From Sphaerotilus sp. (GTDB lineage Bacteria > Pseudomonadota > Gammaproteobacteria > Burkholderiales > Burkholderiaceae_C): a stretch of DNA of 64,000 nucleotides. The notes below the pieces were generated by a model that saw only the letters and a list, made by a program, of their open reading frames with translations, was not told the DNA's origin and did no database searches. Location of the stretch: contig JAAFKB010000003.1 in NCBI GenBank assembly GCA_013299055.1, positions 28,899-92,898 of the forward strand, read 5' to 3'. Positions 17,602 to 27,457 of this stretch are shown here, one piece after another (within the stretch, counting starts at the first letter, position 1; every line of letters starts with the position of its first letter). The position numbers were made by a program, and so were the translations under genes.

Positions 17602-18969
17602 TCAGCCCAGGCGGGCGATCTGCGCGGCCGCCGTGTCGAGGTGAGTGCGCAGCCCCGCCAGGGCACCGTGGAATCCGGTCGAGCGGCGCGGCTCGGTCGC
17701 CATGCGCCGCAGGAAGTCCCGCGCCAGCACCAGCGCCTGCCGCCAGACCGCAGGAGCAACCTCGGGCCGCAGCGTGGGCTGGGGCAACTGGTCGGGCAGA
17801 CCGCCCCCCGAGCGTGGCGCGAAGCCCATCGGCAGCATGTCGTAGGCGGGGGCCAGCGCGTAGGGTCGGCCCTCGGTGCTGGTGAAGGAGAGGTTGCCGT
17901 GGTGCATGTCGGTGTTGCCGATCAGCGTTCCGAAGGCGTGCAGCACGGTGGCGGTCTGCGCGGCGTCACGGGTGATGTGGCCGGCGTCGGCCAGCGTCTT
18001 CACCAGCACTGGCCAGGGCGCCACGGCGTTGCCGACGAACTCCGCTTCGACGGCAGCCAGTGAAAACAGCCCGCGCCGGCCCAGCGCCCCCACCCGGTCA
18101 AAGCGTTCCACCGCCAGAAAGCGTTGCCCGGCGTGGTCGAGCAGCCAGGAGCGGGCCGCCGGAATGCCCGCAGCGGTCAGCGTCTCCTGCGCGTGGTGCT
18201 CGGCGAGCAGCAGGTCGCGCCAGCGTTCGGTCACGGGGTTGGGGTGGATGTGGAGGTGCGTGTCCGGCAAGGTGAACTTGACCAGCAGATGGCGCGGCCC
18301 GTCCGGCGTGTCGGCATAGGCGGTGAACTTCGGCTGCTCGCCCCCTGCCGACGAGCCAGGCAGATCGCCACGGCTGGCGTCCAGTGCGCGCCGGGCGAAG
18401 GCGGCGGGCTGCTCGGACAGCGGGATCGGCGTGGGCGGCGGGGACTGCAGATGCCGTGTGCGGACCGCGTCGCCCAGCAGCAGGTTGCCGACCGCGTCAT
18501 GCCCATGCACCAGCAGACAGTGCAGCGCATGGACATCGCTCCACTCGGACAGGTTCGATGGCAGGCCGAGCGCCGTGGCGTGGTGCTCGGCCCAGGCCCG
18601 CCCGAGGAAGCCTTGCGGGCGCATGTCGAGCAGCCACCAGGGCAGGCCCTCGCTGTGCAGGCTGAGGCCGTCGGTCTGCTGCAGGACGAAACCGTCTGGC
18701 CAGACCGGCACCAGCGTGCCCAGCAGGCAGACCGTGCCGTCTCCGTCCCCACCGACGCGGTAGACAGGAATGTCGGGGAGTCCGCGCCGGGCATCCCGCC
18801 GGGCGTAGTGAATGGCTCTGGCACGGCCCAGGCGCACGATCTCCGCGCCCAGGACCGCCAGGGTACGCGAGAAGGTGGGCTGGCTGATGCCCAGTGCGGT
18901 CAGCAGCATGCGGGCGGCGACAGGGCCTTGGGCGAGCCGGGAGCGGAGACGGTCGGCGTGGGGTGTCAC
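17602..18969 (-). CDS. yjjJ: HipA-family protein, YjjJ-like, with N-terminal winged-helix
   Basis: HipA kinase motifs (SSAGGEQPKFTAY, LVKFTLP, LFSLAAVEAEFVG, GTLIGNTDMHHGNLSF, YDMLPMGFAPRSGG) after an N-terminal HTH (LLTALGISQPTFSRTLAVLG). GTG start. Confidence 0.85.
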   Translation of the reverse strand: MTPHADRLRSRLAQGPVAARMLLTALGISQPTFSRTLAVLGAEIVRLGRARAIHYARRDARRGLPDIPVYRVGGDGDGTVCLLGTLVPVWPDGFVLQQTDGLSLHSEGLPWWLLDMRPQGFLGRAWAEHHATALGLPSNLSEWSDVHALHCLLVHGHDAVGNLLLGDAVRTRHLQSPPPTPIPLSEQPAAFARRALDASRGDLPGSSAGGEQPKFTAYADTPDGPRHLLVKFTLPDTHLHIHPNPVTERWRDLLLAEHHAQETLTAAGIPAARSWLLDHAGQRFLAVERFDRVGALGRRGLFSLAAVEAEFVGNAVAPWPVLVKTLADAGHITRDAAQTATVLHAFGTLIGNTDMHHGNLSFTSTEGRPYALAPAYDMLPMGFAPRSGGGLPDQLPQPTLRPEVAPAVWRQALVLARDFLRRMATEPRRSTGFHGALAGLRTHLDTAAAQIARLG

Positions 18970-19144
18970 CAGGAGAAGCCTGGACCAATGGATGGATGCA
19001 TGGATGAATTCATGAATGGATATCAGATCTTGCGGCCCACTCTAGCATGCAGGGGGTGTCCTGGGCCGGGCCAGTGGTGCCAAGATGTCGCATCGCCATC
19101 CTGACCGCTCGACGCTCGACGCGCAACACGCAAGAAAGCCCCCC

Positions 19145-19675
19145 ATGACCCCACCCACCCTGGTCCGCTGCACGCACACCCAGCACGCCAGCGCCATCCT
19201 GGACATCCTCAACCACGCGATCCTGACCTCCACCGCCCTGTACGACTACCAGCCGCGTCCGCTGGCGAGCATGGCGACCTGGTTCGCGGCCAAGGACCAG
19301 GGCGACTTCCCGGTGATCGGCCTCGAAGACGCGGACGGGACGCTGCTGGCCTTCGGCAGCTTCGGCACCTTCCGGGCGTTCCCGGCATTCAAGTACACGG
19401 TCGAGCACTCGGTCTACGTCCACCACGCCCAGCGCGGCCGCGGACTCGGGGTGCAGGTGATGCAGGCCCTGATCGCCGCTGCCCGCCAGCGCGACCTGCA
19501 CGCCATGGTCGGCGCCATCGACGCCAGCAACGCCGCCAGCCTCGCCCTGCACACCCGCCTGGGCTTCGAGCCGGTGGGCACGCTGCCGCAGGTGGGGTTC
19601 AAGTTCGGGCGCTGGCTGGATCTGGCGTTCTACCAGCTGCTGCTGGAGACGCCGCAGGTGCCGGTGGATGGCTGA
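19145..19675 (+). CDS. GNAT family N-acetyltransferase
   Basis: GNAT core YVHHAQRGRGLGVQVMQALIAAARQRDLHAMVGAIDASNAASLALHTRLGFEPVG. Confidence 0.88.
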   Translation: MTPPTLVRCTHTQHASAILDILNHAILTSTALYDYQPRPLASMATWFAAKDQGDFPVIGLEDADGTLLAFGSFGTFRAFPAFKYTVEHSVYVHHAQRGRGLGVQVMQALIAAARQRDLHAMVGAIDASNAASLALHTRLGFEPVGTLPQVGFKFGRWLDLAFYQLLLETPQVPVDG

Positions 19676-19684
19676 GGCGCACCG

Positions 19685-20500
19685 TCAGACCGAGAGCGAG
19701 AGCGCGCAGTCGTATTCCACCGTCAGCGGCGCATGGTCGCTGAACCACTGCCCCTTGTAGATGCGCGCACTGCGCGCCAACGCCGCCATGCCCGGCGTCG
19801 CGAGGTGGTAGTCGATGCGCCAGCCCACGTTCTTGGCACGCGCCTGCCCCCGGTTGCTCCACCAGGTGTAGCAGGCGTCGGTCGTGTCGGGGTGCAGGTG
19901 CCGGTAGACATCGACCAGCCCCCCGCCACCCGACTCCACCGGATCGAGCAGCCGCGTCATCCAGGCCCGCTCTTCCGGCAGGAACCCGCTGTTCTTCAGG
20001 TTGCCCTTCCAGTTCTTCAGGTCGGCTTCCCGGTGCGCGATGTTCACGTCACCCACCAGGATGAACTCGCGTTCAGCCTTCAGCGCCATCAAGTGTGGAT
20101 AGACGGCGTCGATGAAACGGAACTTGGCCTGCTGGCGGTCGTCGCTGGAGGAGCCGCTGGGGAAGTAGCAGCTGATGATCGACAGCCGGCGCTCGGGCGT
20201 GTCGTGGCGGACTTCCACGTAGCGGCCCTCGTCGTCGAATTCCGGGATGCCCAGGCCCGTGATCACCTCGGTCGGGGTGTGGCGGGTGTACATCCCTACA
20301 CCGGAGTAGCCCTTTTTCTGCGCAAAATGAAAATGTCCCTGCATTCCATCCAGCACGGTGAGGTCTGGGCTCAGGTCTTGAGCCTGCGCCTTGAGTTCCT
20401 GCACCCCCATACAATCGGCTTGCAGGGCCTTGACCCACGCCAGCAGGCCCTTGTCGGCCGCTGAGCGGATGCCGTTGAGGTTGAGGCTGACCAGTCGCAT
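19685..20500 (-). CDS. xth: exodeoxyribonuclease III
   Basis: MRLVSLNLNGIRSAADKG ... VQELKAQ ... VGDVNIAH ... VGWRIDYHLATPG ... FSDHAPLTVEYD. Confidence 0.93.
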   Translation of the reverse strand: MRLVSLNLNGIRSAADKGLLAWVKALQADCMGVQELKAQAQDLSPDLTVLDGMQGHFHFAQKKGYSGVGMYTRHTPTEVITGLGIPEFDDEGRYVEVRHDTPERRLSIISCYFPSGSSSDDRQQAKFRFIDAVYPHLMALKAEREFILVGDVNIAHREADLKNWKGNLKNSGFLPEERAWMTRLLDPVESGGGGLVDVYRHLHPDTTDACYTWWSNRGQARAKNVGWRIDYHLATPGMAALARSARIYKGQWFSDHAPLTVEYDCALSLSV

Positions 20501-20537
20501 TCCAGACCCTTTGATCGTCAATCTTTCGTCCACGCAG

Positions 20538-21230
20538 ATGACCCAAGACGCAAGCTCCCCCCGCACCGACGCTCTTGCCCAGGATTTCGTGGCCTTCGCG
20601 GTCGATGCCGGCGTGTTGCGCTTCGGCGCGTTCAAGACCAAGGCGGGGCGGCTGTCGCCCTACTTCTTCAATGCCGGTCTGTTCGACGACGGCGCCAGGC
20701 TGGGCCGTCTGGCGCAATTCTATGCACAGCGGCTGGTGGCCTCGGGGGTCGCGTTCGACATGCTCTTCGGCCCCGCCTACAAGGGCATCACGCTGGCCGC
20801 CGCCGTGGCGATCGAGCTGGCGCGGCTGGGCCGGAACGTTCCCTATGCCTACAACCGCAAGGAAGCCAAGGACCACGGCGAGGGTGGCACGCTGGTCGGC
20901 GCCCCGGTGCAGGGCCGCGTGCTCATCATCGACGACGTGATCTCGGCCGGCACCTCGGTGCGTGAGTCCATCGCCATGATCCGCGCCGCCGGGGCGACAC
21001 CGTGCGCGGTGACGATCGCGCTGGACCGCCAGGAAAAGGCCAGCGAACACGGGGTCGATGCGCCGCACTCGGCCGTGCAGTACGTGCAGCGCGAACTCGG
21101 CCTGTCGGTGGTGGCCATCGCCACGCTGACCGACCTGCTGGCCTACCTCGAAGGCCAGAGCGACCCGCGCCTGAGCAGCAGCCTGCCGGCGGTGCAGGCT
21201 TACCGCGAGCGTTACGGAGTCTGCCCGTGA
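20538..21230 (+). CDS. pyrE: orotate phosphoribosyltransferase
   Basis: PRPP-binding motif VLIIDDVISAGTSVRESI; GAFKTKAGRLSPYFFNAGLFDDG; start trimmed to ATG at 20538. Confidence 0.94.
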   Translation: MTQDASSPRTDALAQDFVAFAVDAGVLRFGAFKTKAGRLSPYFFNAGLFDDGARLGRLAQFYAQRLVASGVAFDMLFGPAYKGITLAAAVAIELARLGRNVPYAYNRKEAKDHGEGGTLVGAPVQGRVLIIDDVISAGTSVRESIAMIRAAGATPCAVTIALDRQEKASEHGVDAPHSAVQYVQRELGLSVVAIATLTDLLAYLEGQSDPRLSSSLPAVQAYRERYGVCP

Positions 21231-21907
21231 GCCCCGCCCGCGCAGCCCTGGTCCGGCTCGCGGGCCGCTTGCTGCTGCCGGTGACGCTGGCGGCAGCGGG
21301 GCTGTCGGTGCAGGCCGGCAACATCTACACCTGCGTCAGCGCCAAGGGCCAGCGCATCACCTCGGACCGGCCGATCGCCGAGTGCCTCGACCGTGCGCAG
21401 GAGATGCGCAACACCGATGGCTCGGTCAAGAAGGTGGTGGCACCGACGATGACCGCCGACGAGCGCACCGCCCACGAGGAGCGGCTGCGCGCGGCGATGG
21501 CGGCGGAGGCACTGCGGCGCGACGCCATCCGGCTGGACCGCAACCTGCTGAGCCGCTACCCCGACGAGCCGCGCCACCACAAGGCCCGCAAGGCCGCGCT
21601 GGAGCCACTGCACACCGCCCTGGCGTCCACCGAGCGCCGCCTGAACGAGCTGGAACACGAGCGCAAGCGGCTGCAGGACGAGGCCGAGTTCTACAAGGGC
21701 CGCGATCTGCCCCGTGATCTGAAGAACAAGTTCGGCAACAGCCAGGCCACGCTGCAGGCCCAGCAGGACGCTGCCCAGAACCACCAGGCCGAGATCAACC
21801 GCATCAACGCCACCTACGACCAGGAACTGACACGGCTGAAGCGGCTGTGGGCGGGCGCGGCACCCGGCTCGGTCAGCCCCCCAGCTTCTGCTTCAGCAAC
21901 GCGTTGA
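21227..21907 (+). CDS. DUF4124-like secreted coiled-coil protein
   Basis: GTGA overlap with pyrE; signal peptide then [31 protein letters not shown] (DUF4124-like). Confidence 0.75.
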   Translation: MSPARAALVRLAGRLLLPVTLAAAGLSVQAGNIYTCVSAKGQRITSDRPIAECLDRAQEMRNTDGSVKKVVAPTMTADERTAHEERLRAAMAAEALRRDAIRLDRNLLSRYPDEPRHHKARKAALEPLHTALASTERRLNELEHERKRLQDEAEFYKGRDLPRDLKNKFGNSQATLQAQQDAAQNHQAEINRINATYDQELTRLKRLWAGAAPGSVSPPASASATR

Positions 21908-23324
21908 CCTGGGTGGGGTTGGCCTTGCCTTTGGTCGCCTTCATCGCCTGGCCGACCAGCGCGCCGAACGCCTTTTCCTTGCCGGCGCGGTAGTCCTCGA
22001 CCGACTTGGCGTTGGCAGCCAGCACCTCGTCGAGGATCTTCTCCAGCGCACCGCTGTCGTTCATCTGCTTCAGTCCCCTGGCCTCGATCACGGCGTCCAC
22101 GTCCGTGCCGTCGCCTGTCCACAGGGCATCGAAGACCTGCTTGGCGGCGTTGTTCGAGAGGGTGCCGTCCTGGATACGCTGGATCAGCGTGCCCAGCACC
22201 TGCGGCGTGACCGGCGCCGAGGCGATGTCACCGCCGTCGCTGTTCAGCCGCTTGCTGATCTCGCCCATGATCCAGTTGGCCACCAGCTTGGGTTGTCCAC
22301 AGGCCGCGTGGGCGGCGCTGAAATAGGCGGCGGTGGCGCGGCTGGTGGTGACCATCGCGGCGTCGTAGGCCGGCAGGCCCAGCTCGCGCTGCAGCCGCGC
22401 CGCGAGCGCGCCGGGCAGCTCGGGCATCTCGCTGCGCACCCGCTCGATCCACTCCGGCGCGATCACCAGCGGCGGCAGGTCCGGGTCGGGGAAGTAGCGG
22501 TAGTCGTGCGCGTCTTCCTTGGTGCGCATCATCCGCGTCTCGCCGGTGTCCGGGTCGAACAGCACGGTGGCCTGCACGATCTCGAAGCCGTCCTCGATCT
22601 GGTCGATCTGCCACTGGATCTCGTAGTCGATCGCCTGCTGCAGGAAGCGGAAGCTGTTGAGGTTCTTGATCTCGCGGCGCGTGCCGAACGGCGCGCCCGG
22701 CCGGCGTACCGACACGTTGGCGTCGCAGCGGAACGAGCCTTCCTGCATGTTGCCGTCGCACAGGCCCAGCCACACCACCAGCGTGTGCAGCGCCTTGGCG
22801 TATTCCACCGCCTGCCTCGACGAGCGCAGCTCCGGCTCGGTGACGATTTCCAGCAGCGGCGTGCCGGCGCGGTTCAGGTCGATGCCGGTCATGCCGTGGA
22901 GGTTCTCGTGCACGGACTTGCCGGCGTCTTCCTCCAGGTGGGCACGGGTGAGGTTGAGCTTGAAGGGCTCGCCGTCGACGAAGAACTCGACCACCCCGCC
23001 CTGCACGACCGGGATCTCGTACTGGCTGATCTGGTAGCCCTTGGGCAGGTCGGGGTAGAAATAGTTCTTGCGGGCGAAGATCGACATCGGTGCGATCGTC
23101 GCGTTCACGGCCAGACCGAGCTGGATCGCGCGCTCGACCGCGCCGCGGTTCATCACCGGCAGCACGCCGGGCAGCGCCAGGTCGACCGCGCAGGCCTGCG
23201 TGTTCGGCTCGGCGCCGAAGCGGGTCGAGGCGCCGGAGAAGATCTTCGACTCGGTCGAGAGCTGGGCGTGGGTCTCGAAGCCGATCACGACTTCGTAGCC
23301 GCGCACGAGGAGGGATGCGGTCAT
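21873..23324 (-). CDS. gatB: Asp-tRNA(Asn)/Glu-tRNA(Gln) amidotransferase subunit B
   Basis: [50 protein letters not shown]; full length to [15 protein letters not shown]. Start trimmed to 23324. Confidence 0.95.
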   Translation of the reverse strand: MTASLLVRGYEVVIGFETHAQLSTESKIFSGASTRFGAEPNTQACAVDLALPGVLPVMNRGAVERAIQLGLAVNATIAPMSIFARKNYFYPDLPKGYQISQYEIPVVQGGVVEFFVDGEPFKLNLTRAHLEEDAGKSVHENLHGMTGIDLNRAGTPLLEIVTEPELRSSRQAVEYAKALHTLVVWLGLCDGNMQEGSFRCDANVSVRRPGAPFGTRREIKNLNSFRFLQQAIDYEIQWQIDQIEDGFEIVQATVLFDPDTGETRMMRTKEDAHDYRYFPDPDLPPLVIAPEWIERVRSEMPELPGALAARLQRELGLPAYDAAMVTTSRATAAYFSAAHAACGQPKLVANWIMGEISKRLNSDGGDIASAPVTPQVLGTLIQRIQDGTLSNNAAKQVFDALWTGDGTDVDAVIEARGLKQMNDSGALEKILDEVLAANAKSVEDYRAGKEKAFGALVGQAMKATKGKANPTQVNALLKQKLGG

Positions 23325-23520
23325 GGGGCGGGTTCTTCTGCAGGCAAAGGGAGCACGGGATGGGCGCGGAGGGGAAATGCTACGGCATCGCGGTGTGTGT
23401 GTCCTGCGGCGGATGAGATCGGCATGGCGCATGTTGCCGTGCGGTGCACTGAACCCGTGTGACAGACGGGTGGGAAGGGCCATGGTTCAATCTTCGGCTG
23501 CAGCCCTCCGGAGACCCACC

Positions 23521-24522
23521 ATGTCCTTCACTGCCCTGTACCTCACCAAGACCGACGGCGCCTTCGAAACCCGTCTGCGCGACGACCTGACCGACGACGA
23601 ACTGCACGCCCGCACGGGCGACGCCAGCGTCGTCGTGCGCCTGGCCCACTCGACCATCAACTACAAGGACGGCCTGGCGCTGACCAACCGCAGCCCGGTC
23701 GTGCGCCAGTGGCCGATGGTGCCGGGCATCGACGGGGCGGGGACAGTCGAGTTATCCACAGATCCACGCTGGTCAGTGGGCGACCAGGTGATCCACAACG
23801 GCTGGGGTGTCGGCGAAACGCACTGGGGCTGTCTGTCGCAGAAGGCCCGGCTCAAGGGCGAGTGGCTGATCGCGCTGCCTGCCGAGTTATCCACAGGCGA
23901 CGCCATGGCGATCGGCACGGCGGGCTACACGGCGATGCTGTGCGTGATGGCGCTGGAAGACGCGGGCGTGCGTCCGGACAGCGGCGAGATTCTGGTCACG
24001 GGGGCCAGCGGCGGCGTGGGCAGCGTGGCCGTGGCGCTGCTGAGCGGCCTGGGCTACCGGGTCGTGGCATCCACCGGCAAGCTCGACGAAGCCGAGTATC
24101 TGCGGGCGCTCGGGGCTGTGGATATCCTCGACCGCGCCGGGTTATCCACAGCCGGCAAGCCGCTGCAGAAGGAACGCTGGGCGGGTGTCGTCGATTCGGT
24201 CGGCTCGCACACCCTCGCCAACGCCCTGGCGCAGACCCGCTATGGCGGTGCCGTGGCCGCCTGTGGATTGGCGCAAGGGATGGAGTTATCCACAAGCGTG
24301 GCGCCCTTCATCCTGCGCGGCGTGCGGCTGCTGGGCGTCGATTCGGTGATGTGTCCGATCGCGCGGCGCCAGCAGGCCTGGACGCGGCTGGCGACGGACC
24401 TGGACCGCGGCAAGCTCGCGTCGATGACCCGCACGATCGGATTGGCCGAGGCGTCGCAGGCGGCTGTGGACATCCTGGCAGGCAAGATCCGCGGGCGGGT
24501 CGTGGTGGACGTGAACGCCTGA
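23521..24522 (+). CDS. acuI: acrylyl-CoA reductase-type MDR oxidoreductase (AcuI/YhdH family)
   Basis: INYKDGLALT, VPGIDGAGTV, GWGVGETHWGCLSQKARLKGEWLI, VTGASGGVGSVAVALLSGLGYRVVASTG, ERWAGVVDSVGSHTLANALAQTRYGGAVAACGLAQGM. Confidence 0.92.
   Translation: MSFTALYLTKTDGAFETRLRDDLTDDELHARTGDASVVVRLAHSTINYKDGLALTNRSPVVRQWPMVPGIDGAGTVELSTDPRWSVGDQVIHNGWGVGETHWGCLSQKARLKGEWLIALPAELSTGDAMAIGTAGYTAMLCVMALEDAGVRPDSGEILVTGASGGVGSVAVALLSGLGYRVVASTGKLDEAEYLRALGAVDILDRAGLSTAGKPLQKERWAGVVDSVGSHTLANALAQTRYGGAVAACGLAQGMELSTSVAPFILRGVRLLGVDSVMCPIARRQQAWTRLATDLDRGKLASMTRTIGLAEASQAAVDILAGKIRGRVVVDVNA
23752..24294 (+). repeat. cluster of four perfect DnaA-box words TTATCCACA within the acuI-like CDS
   Basis: TTATCCACA at 23752-23760, 23887-23895, 24142-24150 and 24286-24294, same orientation and reading frame (each encodes Leu-Ser-Thr). 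Confidence 0.8.
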
Positions 24523-24544
24523 CCCGCGACCCACACCGCACGCC

Positions 24545-26584
24545 TCAATGGTCGGTGCCGGGCGCCCCCTCGCGGGCGTGGTGCTTGCCCTTGGCGGCTT
24601 GCTGCACGAAGGTGTCCAGCCCCCGGCGCGTGTCCAGCACCACCACGGCCTCGTCCGTCGGCACCCCGGCTGCGCGGGCGAGCAGGGCGCCGGCCATGTC
24701 CAGCCCGATGGCCTTCAGGTGGCGCCAGGCGTCGCGCAGCCAGTCCAGCGCCGCCGGGTTGTTCAGCAGCGGTGCCACGCCGTTCTCGCTGCCGATGACG
24801 ACCACGGCGTCGAACAGGCAGGACGGCGCACCGGCCAGTGCCTGGTCCGCTCGCTGCGCCGTGCCATCGGCCAGACGCACGCCTTCGATCTTCTGGGCCA
24901 CCAGCGTCAGCCGGGCGCCGGCCTTGGCCAGGGCGCGCCGCAGGCTGGCCAGCCGCGCATCGTCAGTGCCGTCGGTGAGCAGGGCGGCCACATGGCGTCC
25001 AGCCAGCCCTCCGGCCCGGCTGGCGAGCTGGCTCAAGGCGGGTGACGGCGGCAGATCCCGCGGCGGCATGGCCACCGCCGGCACCGCCTCGGCCGCCGGC
25101 CCGGGCTGCCCCAGCCGCTCGGCCACGGCATCGGCCAACCCGCCGTCGATCACCGCCAGATGCCCCAGCACCCGCGTGCGGACCGTCGGCACCGTCACCT
25201 TGCCCAGCTCGAACGACAAGGCCATGACGATGTGCCGCTGCTCCGGTGCCGTCAGCGAGGCCAGGAACTGCCGCGCCTGCGAGTAGTGGTCCCCGAAGCT
25301 CTCGGCCCGCTGGCGCACCTTGGTGCCGGTGGTCGGCGCCGGGTAGCTCTTGAAGCCGTGTTCCGGTGAGGCCTGTGGCCCCTCGGGTGCCAGGGAATTC
25401 GGCGTGTAGTTCACGCGGCCCTTCGGCACGCTGGTCTGCATCACCGCATCGCGCTGGAAGTTCTGGAACGGGCAGCGCGGCTGGTTGATCGGCAACTGGT
25501 GGAAGTTCGGGCCGCCCAGCCGGCTGAGCTGCGTGTCGGTGTACGAGAACAGCCGCCCCTGCAGCAGCGGGTCGTCGCTGAAGTCGATGCCCGGCACCAG
25601 GTGTGCCGGGCAGTAGGCCACCTGCTCGGTCTCGGCGAAGAAGTTGTCCGGGTTGCGGTCCAGCACCATGCGGCCCACCACCTGCAGCGGCACCAGTTCC
25701 TCCGGAATCAGCTTGGTCGCATCGAGCACGTCGAAGGGCAGGGACGCCGCTGTCTCCTCGTCGAACACCTGCAGCGCCAGCTCCCAGGCCGGGAAGTCGC
25801 CGCGGTCGATCGACTCCCAGAGATCCCGGCGGTGGTAGTCCGGGTCCGCCCCGGCGATCTTCACGGCCTCGTCCCAGGTCGTCGAGGCCACGCCCAGCGC
25901 CGCGCGCCAGTGGAACTTGACGAAACGCGACACGCCCTGGGCATCGACCAGCCGGAAGGTGTGGACGCCGAAGCCATCGACCATGCGCAGCGAGCGCGGC
26001 AGCGTGCGGTCGCTCATCGCCCACATCACCATGTGCATCGACTCGGGCATCAGCGAGATGAAGTCCCAGAAAGTGTCGTGCGCGGAGGCCGCCTGTGGAT
26101 AACCCCGGTCCTGCTCCATCTTCACGGCGTGGACGAGGTCGGGGAACTGGGCGGCGTCCTGGATGAAGAACACCGGGATGTTGTTGCCCACGAGGTCGAA
26201 GTTGCCCTCGCCGGTGTAGAACTTGACCGCGAAGCCGCGCACGTCGCGGGGGGTGTCGGCCGAACCGGCGCCGCCCACGACTGTGGAAAACCGCGTGAAC
26301 ACCGGCGTGCGCAGCCCGACCTTCGACAGGAAGGCTGCACGGGTCCAGTCGCTGCAGTCGCGGGTGCATTCGAAATACCCGTGCGCCGCCGAGCCTCGGG
26401 CGTGGACCACCCGCTCCGGGATGCGCTCGTGGTCGAAGTGGGTGATCTTCTCCTGCAGGAGGAAGTCCTCCATCAGCGTCGGGCCGCGGGTGCCGGCCCG
26501 CAGCGAGTTCAGGGGATCGGACAGCGCCACGCCCTGGTTGGACGTGAGCGGCAGCGGGGGGGACATGGTCGTGCGGGCAGGCAT
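24545..26584 (-). CDS. katE: large-subunit catalase (HPII/KatE type) with C-terminal DJ-1/PfpI-like domain
   Basis: [98 protein letters not shown]-terminal [41 protein letters not shown]. Confidence 0.93.
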   Translation of the reverse strand: MPARTTMSPPLPLTSNQGVALSDPLNSLRAGTRGPTLMEDFLLQEKITHFDHERIPERVVHARGSAAHGYFECTRDCSDWTRAAFLSKVGLRTPVFTRFSTVVGGAGSADTPRDVRGFAVKFYTGEGNFDLVGNNIPVFFIQDAAQFPDLVHAVKMEQDRGYPQAASAHDTFWDFISLMPESMHMVMWAMSDRTLPRSLRMVDGFGVHTFRLVDAQGVSRFVKFHWRAALGVASTTWDEAVKIAGADPDYHRRDLWESIDRGDFPAWELALQVFDEETAASLPFDVLDATKLIPEELVPLQVVGRMVLDRNPDNFFAETEQVAYCPAHLVPGIDFSDDPLLQGRLFSYTDTQLSRLGGPNFHQLPINQPRCPFQNFQRDAVMQTSVPKGRVNYTPNSLAPEGPQASPEHGFKSYPAPTTGTKVRQRAESFGDHYSQARQFLASLTAPEQRHIVMALSFELGKVTVPTVRTRVLGHLAVIDGGLADAVAERLGQPGPAAEAVPAVAMPPRDLPPSPALSQLASRAGGLAGRHVAALLTDGTDDARLASLRRALAKAGARLTLVAQKIEGVRLADGTAQRADQALAGAPSCLFDAVVVIGSENGVAPLLNNPAALDWLRDAWRHLKAIGLDMAGALLARAAGVPTDEAVVVLDTRRGLDTFVQQAAKGKHHAREGAPGTDH

Positions 26585-26824
26585 CGGATAACTCCTGTGG
26601 CGTCGGTTGCGCACCGTCGAGGCTGACGGTCTGCCAAGGCTAGGCACGCTGGCATGCCGCAGCGGTCGGCCAGTGGCGCAATCCGTCGTAGGACAACGCC
26701 GACGCGCAGCCCCCCCTGCCTGGTGTGTCAGGCGGAATAAGCGTGTCTTATTGCACGATATGCGCCAGGTGATTGCCTAGACTTTCTCTCGGTACCAGAC
26801 AAAACCACCGAAGGAGTGAACACC

Positions 26825-27457
26825 ATGATCCAGATCGCCCTTGCCGATGACCACGCCATCGTGCGTGCCGGACTGCGCCACATCCTGTCGAAGGAGGTGG
26901 ATTTCCGGGTCATTGCCGAAGCGGAGAACGGCCGTGAAGCCCAGATGCTGGCTGGGCGTGCAGACCTCGACGTGGTGGTGCTCGACCTGTCCATCGAGGA
27001 CTACTGCGGAGTGGATGTGCTGCGGGCACTGCGGCTGCGGCGGCCGGGGTTGCCGGTGCTGATGGTGGGCCATACGCCCGAGACCCACTGTGCGATCACC
27101 TTGCTGCGGCTGGGCGCCAGCGGGTATCTGGGGCGGGGCTGCGAGGTGGCCGAGATCGCACGCGCCATCCGCACCATCCACCGCGGTCGCCGTTACGTGA
27201 CGCCCGCCGTGGCCGATCTGCTCGCCAGCCGCGTGGGAGATGAGGCGCTGTGTCCGCCGCATGACCAGCTCTCCGACCGGGAGTTCCAGGTTTTCCTGCA
27301 ACTGGCCCGCGGCACCACGATCGGCCGCCTCGCGGACCACCTGGCCCTCAGTGTCAAGACCGTCAGCACCTACCGCTCGCGGGTGATGGACAAGCTCGGG
27401 CTGTCGTCCAACAGCGAGTTGACCTACTACGCGCTGAAAAATGGGCTGATGCAGTGA
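26825..27457 (+). CDS. NarL/FixJ-type response regulator (degenerate receiver plus LuxR HTH)
   Basis: IQIALADDHAIVRAGLRHIL receiver; LSDREFQVFLQLARGTTIGRLADHLALSVKTVSTYRSRVMDKLGL LuxR HTH. Confidence 0.88.
   Translation: MIQIALADDHAIVRAGLRHILSKEVDFRVIAEAENGREAQMLAGRADLDVVVLDLSIEDYCGVDVLRALRLRRPGLPVLMVGHTPETHCAITLLRLGASGYLGRGCEVAEIARAIRTIHRGRRYVTPAVADLLASRVGDEALCPPHDQLSDREFQVFLQLARGTTIGRLADHLALSVKTVSTYRSRVMDKLGLSSNSELTYYALKNGLMQ

Noticed and set aside
23749-24294. GAGTTATCCACA repeats as a CRISPR-like or transposon repeat array
   Set aside because: Spacings (135, 255, 144 bp) are irregular, intervening sequence is conserved coding DNA, and the repeat core is only about 9-12 bp.
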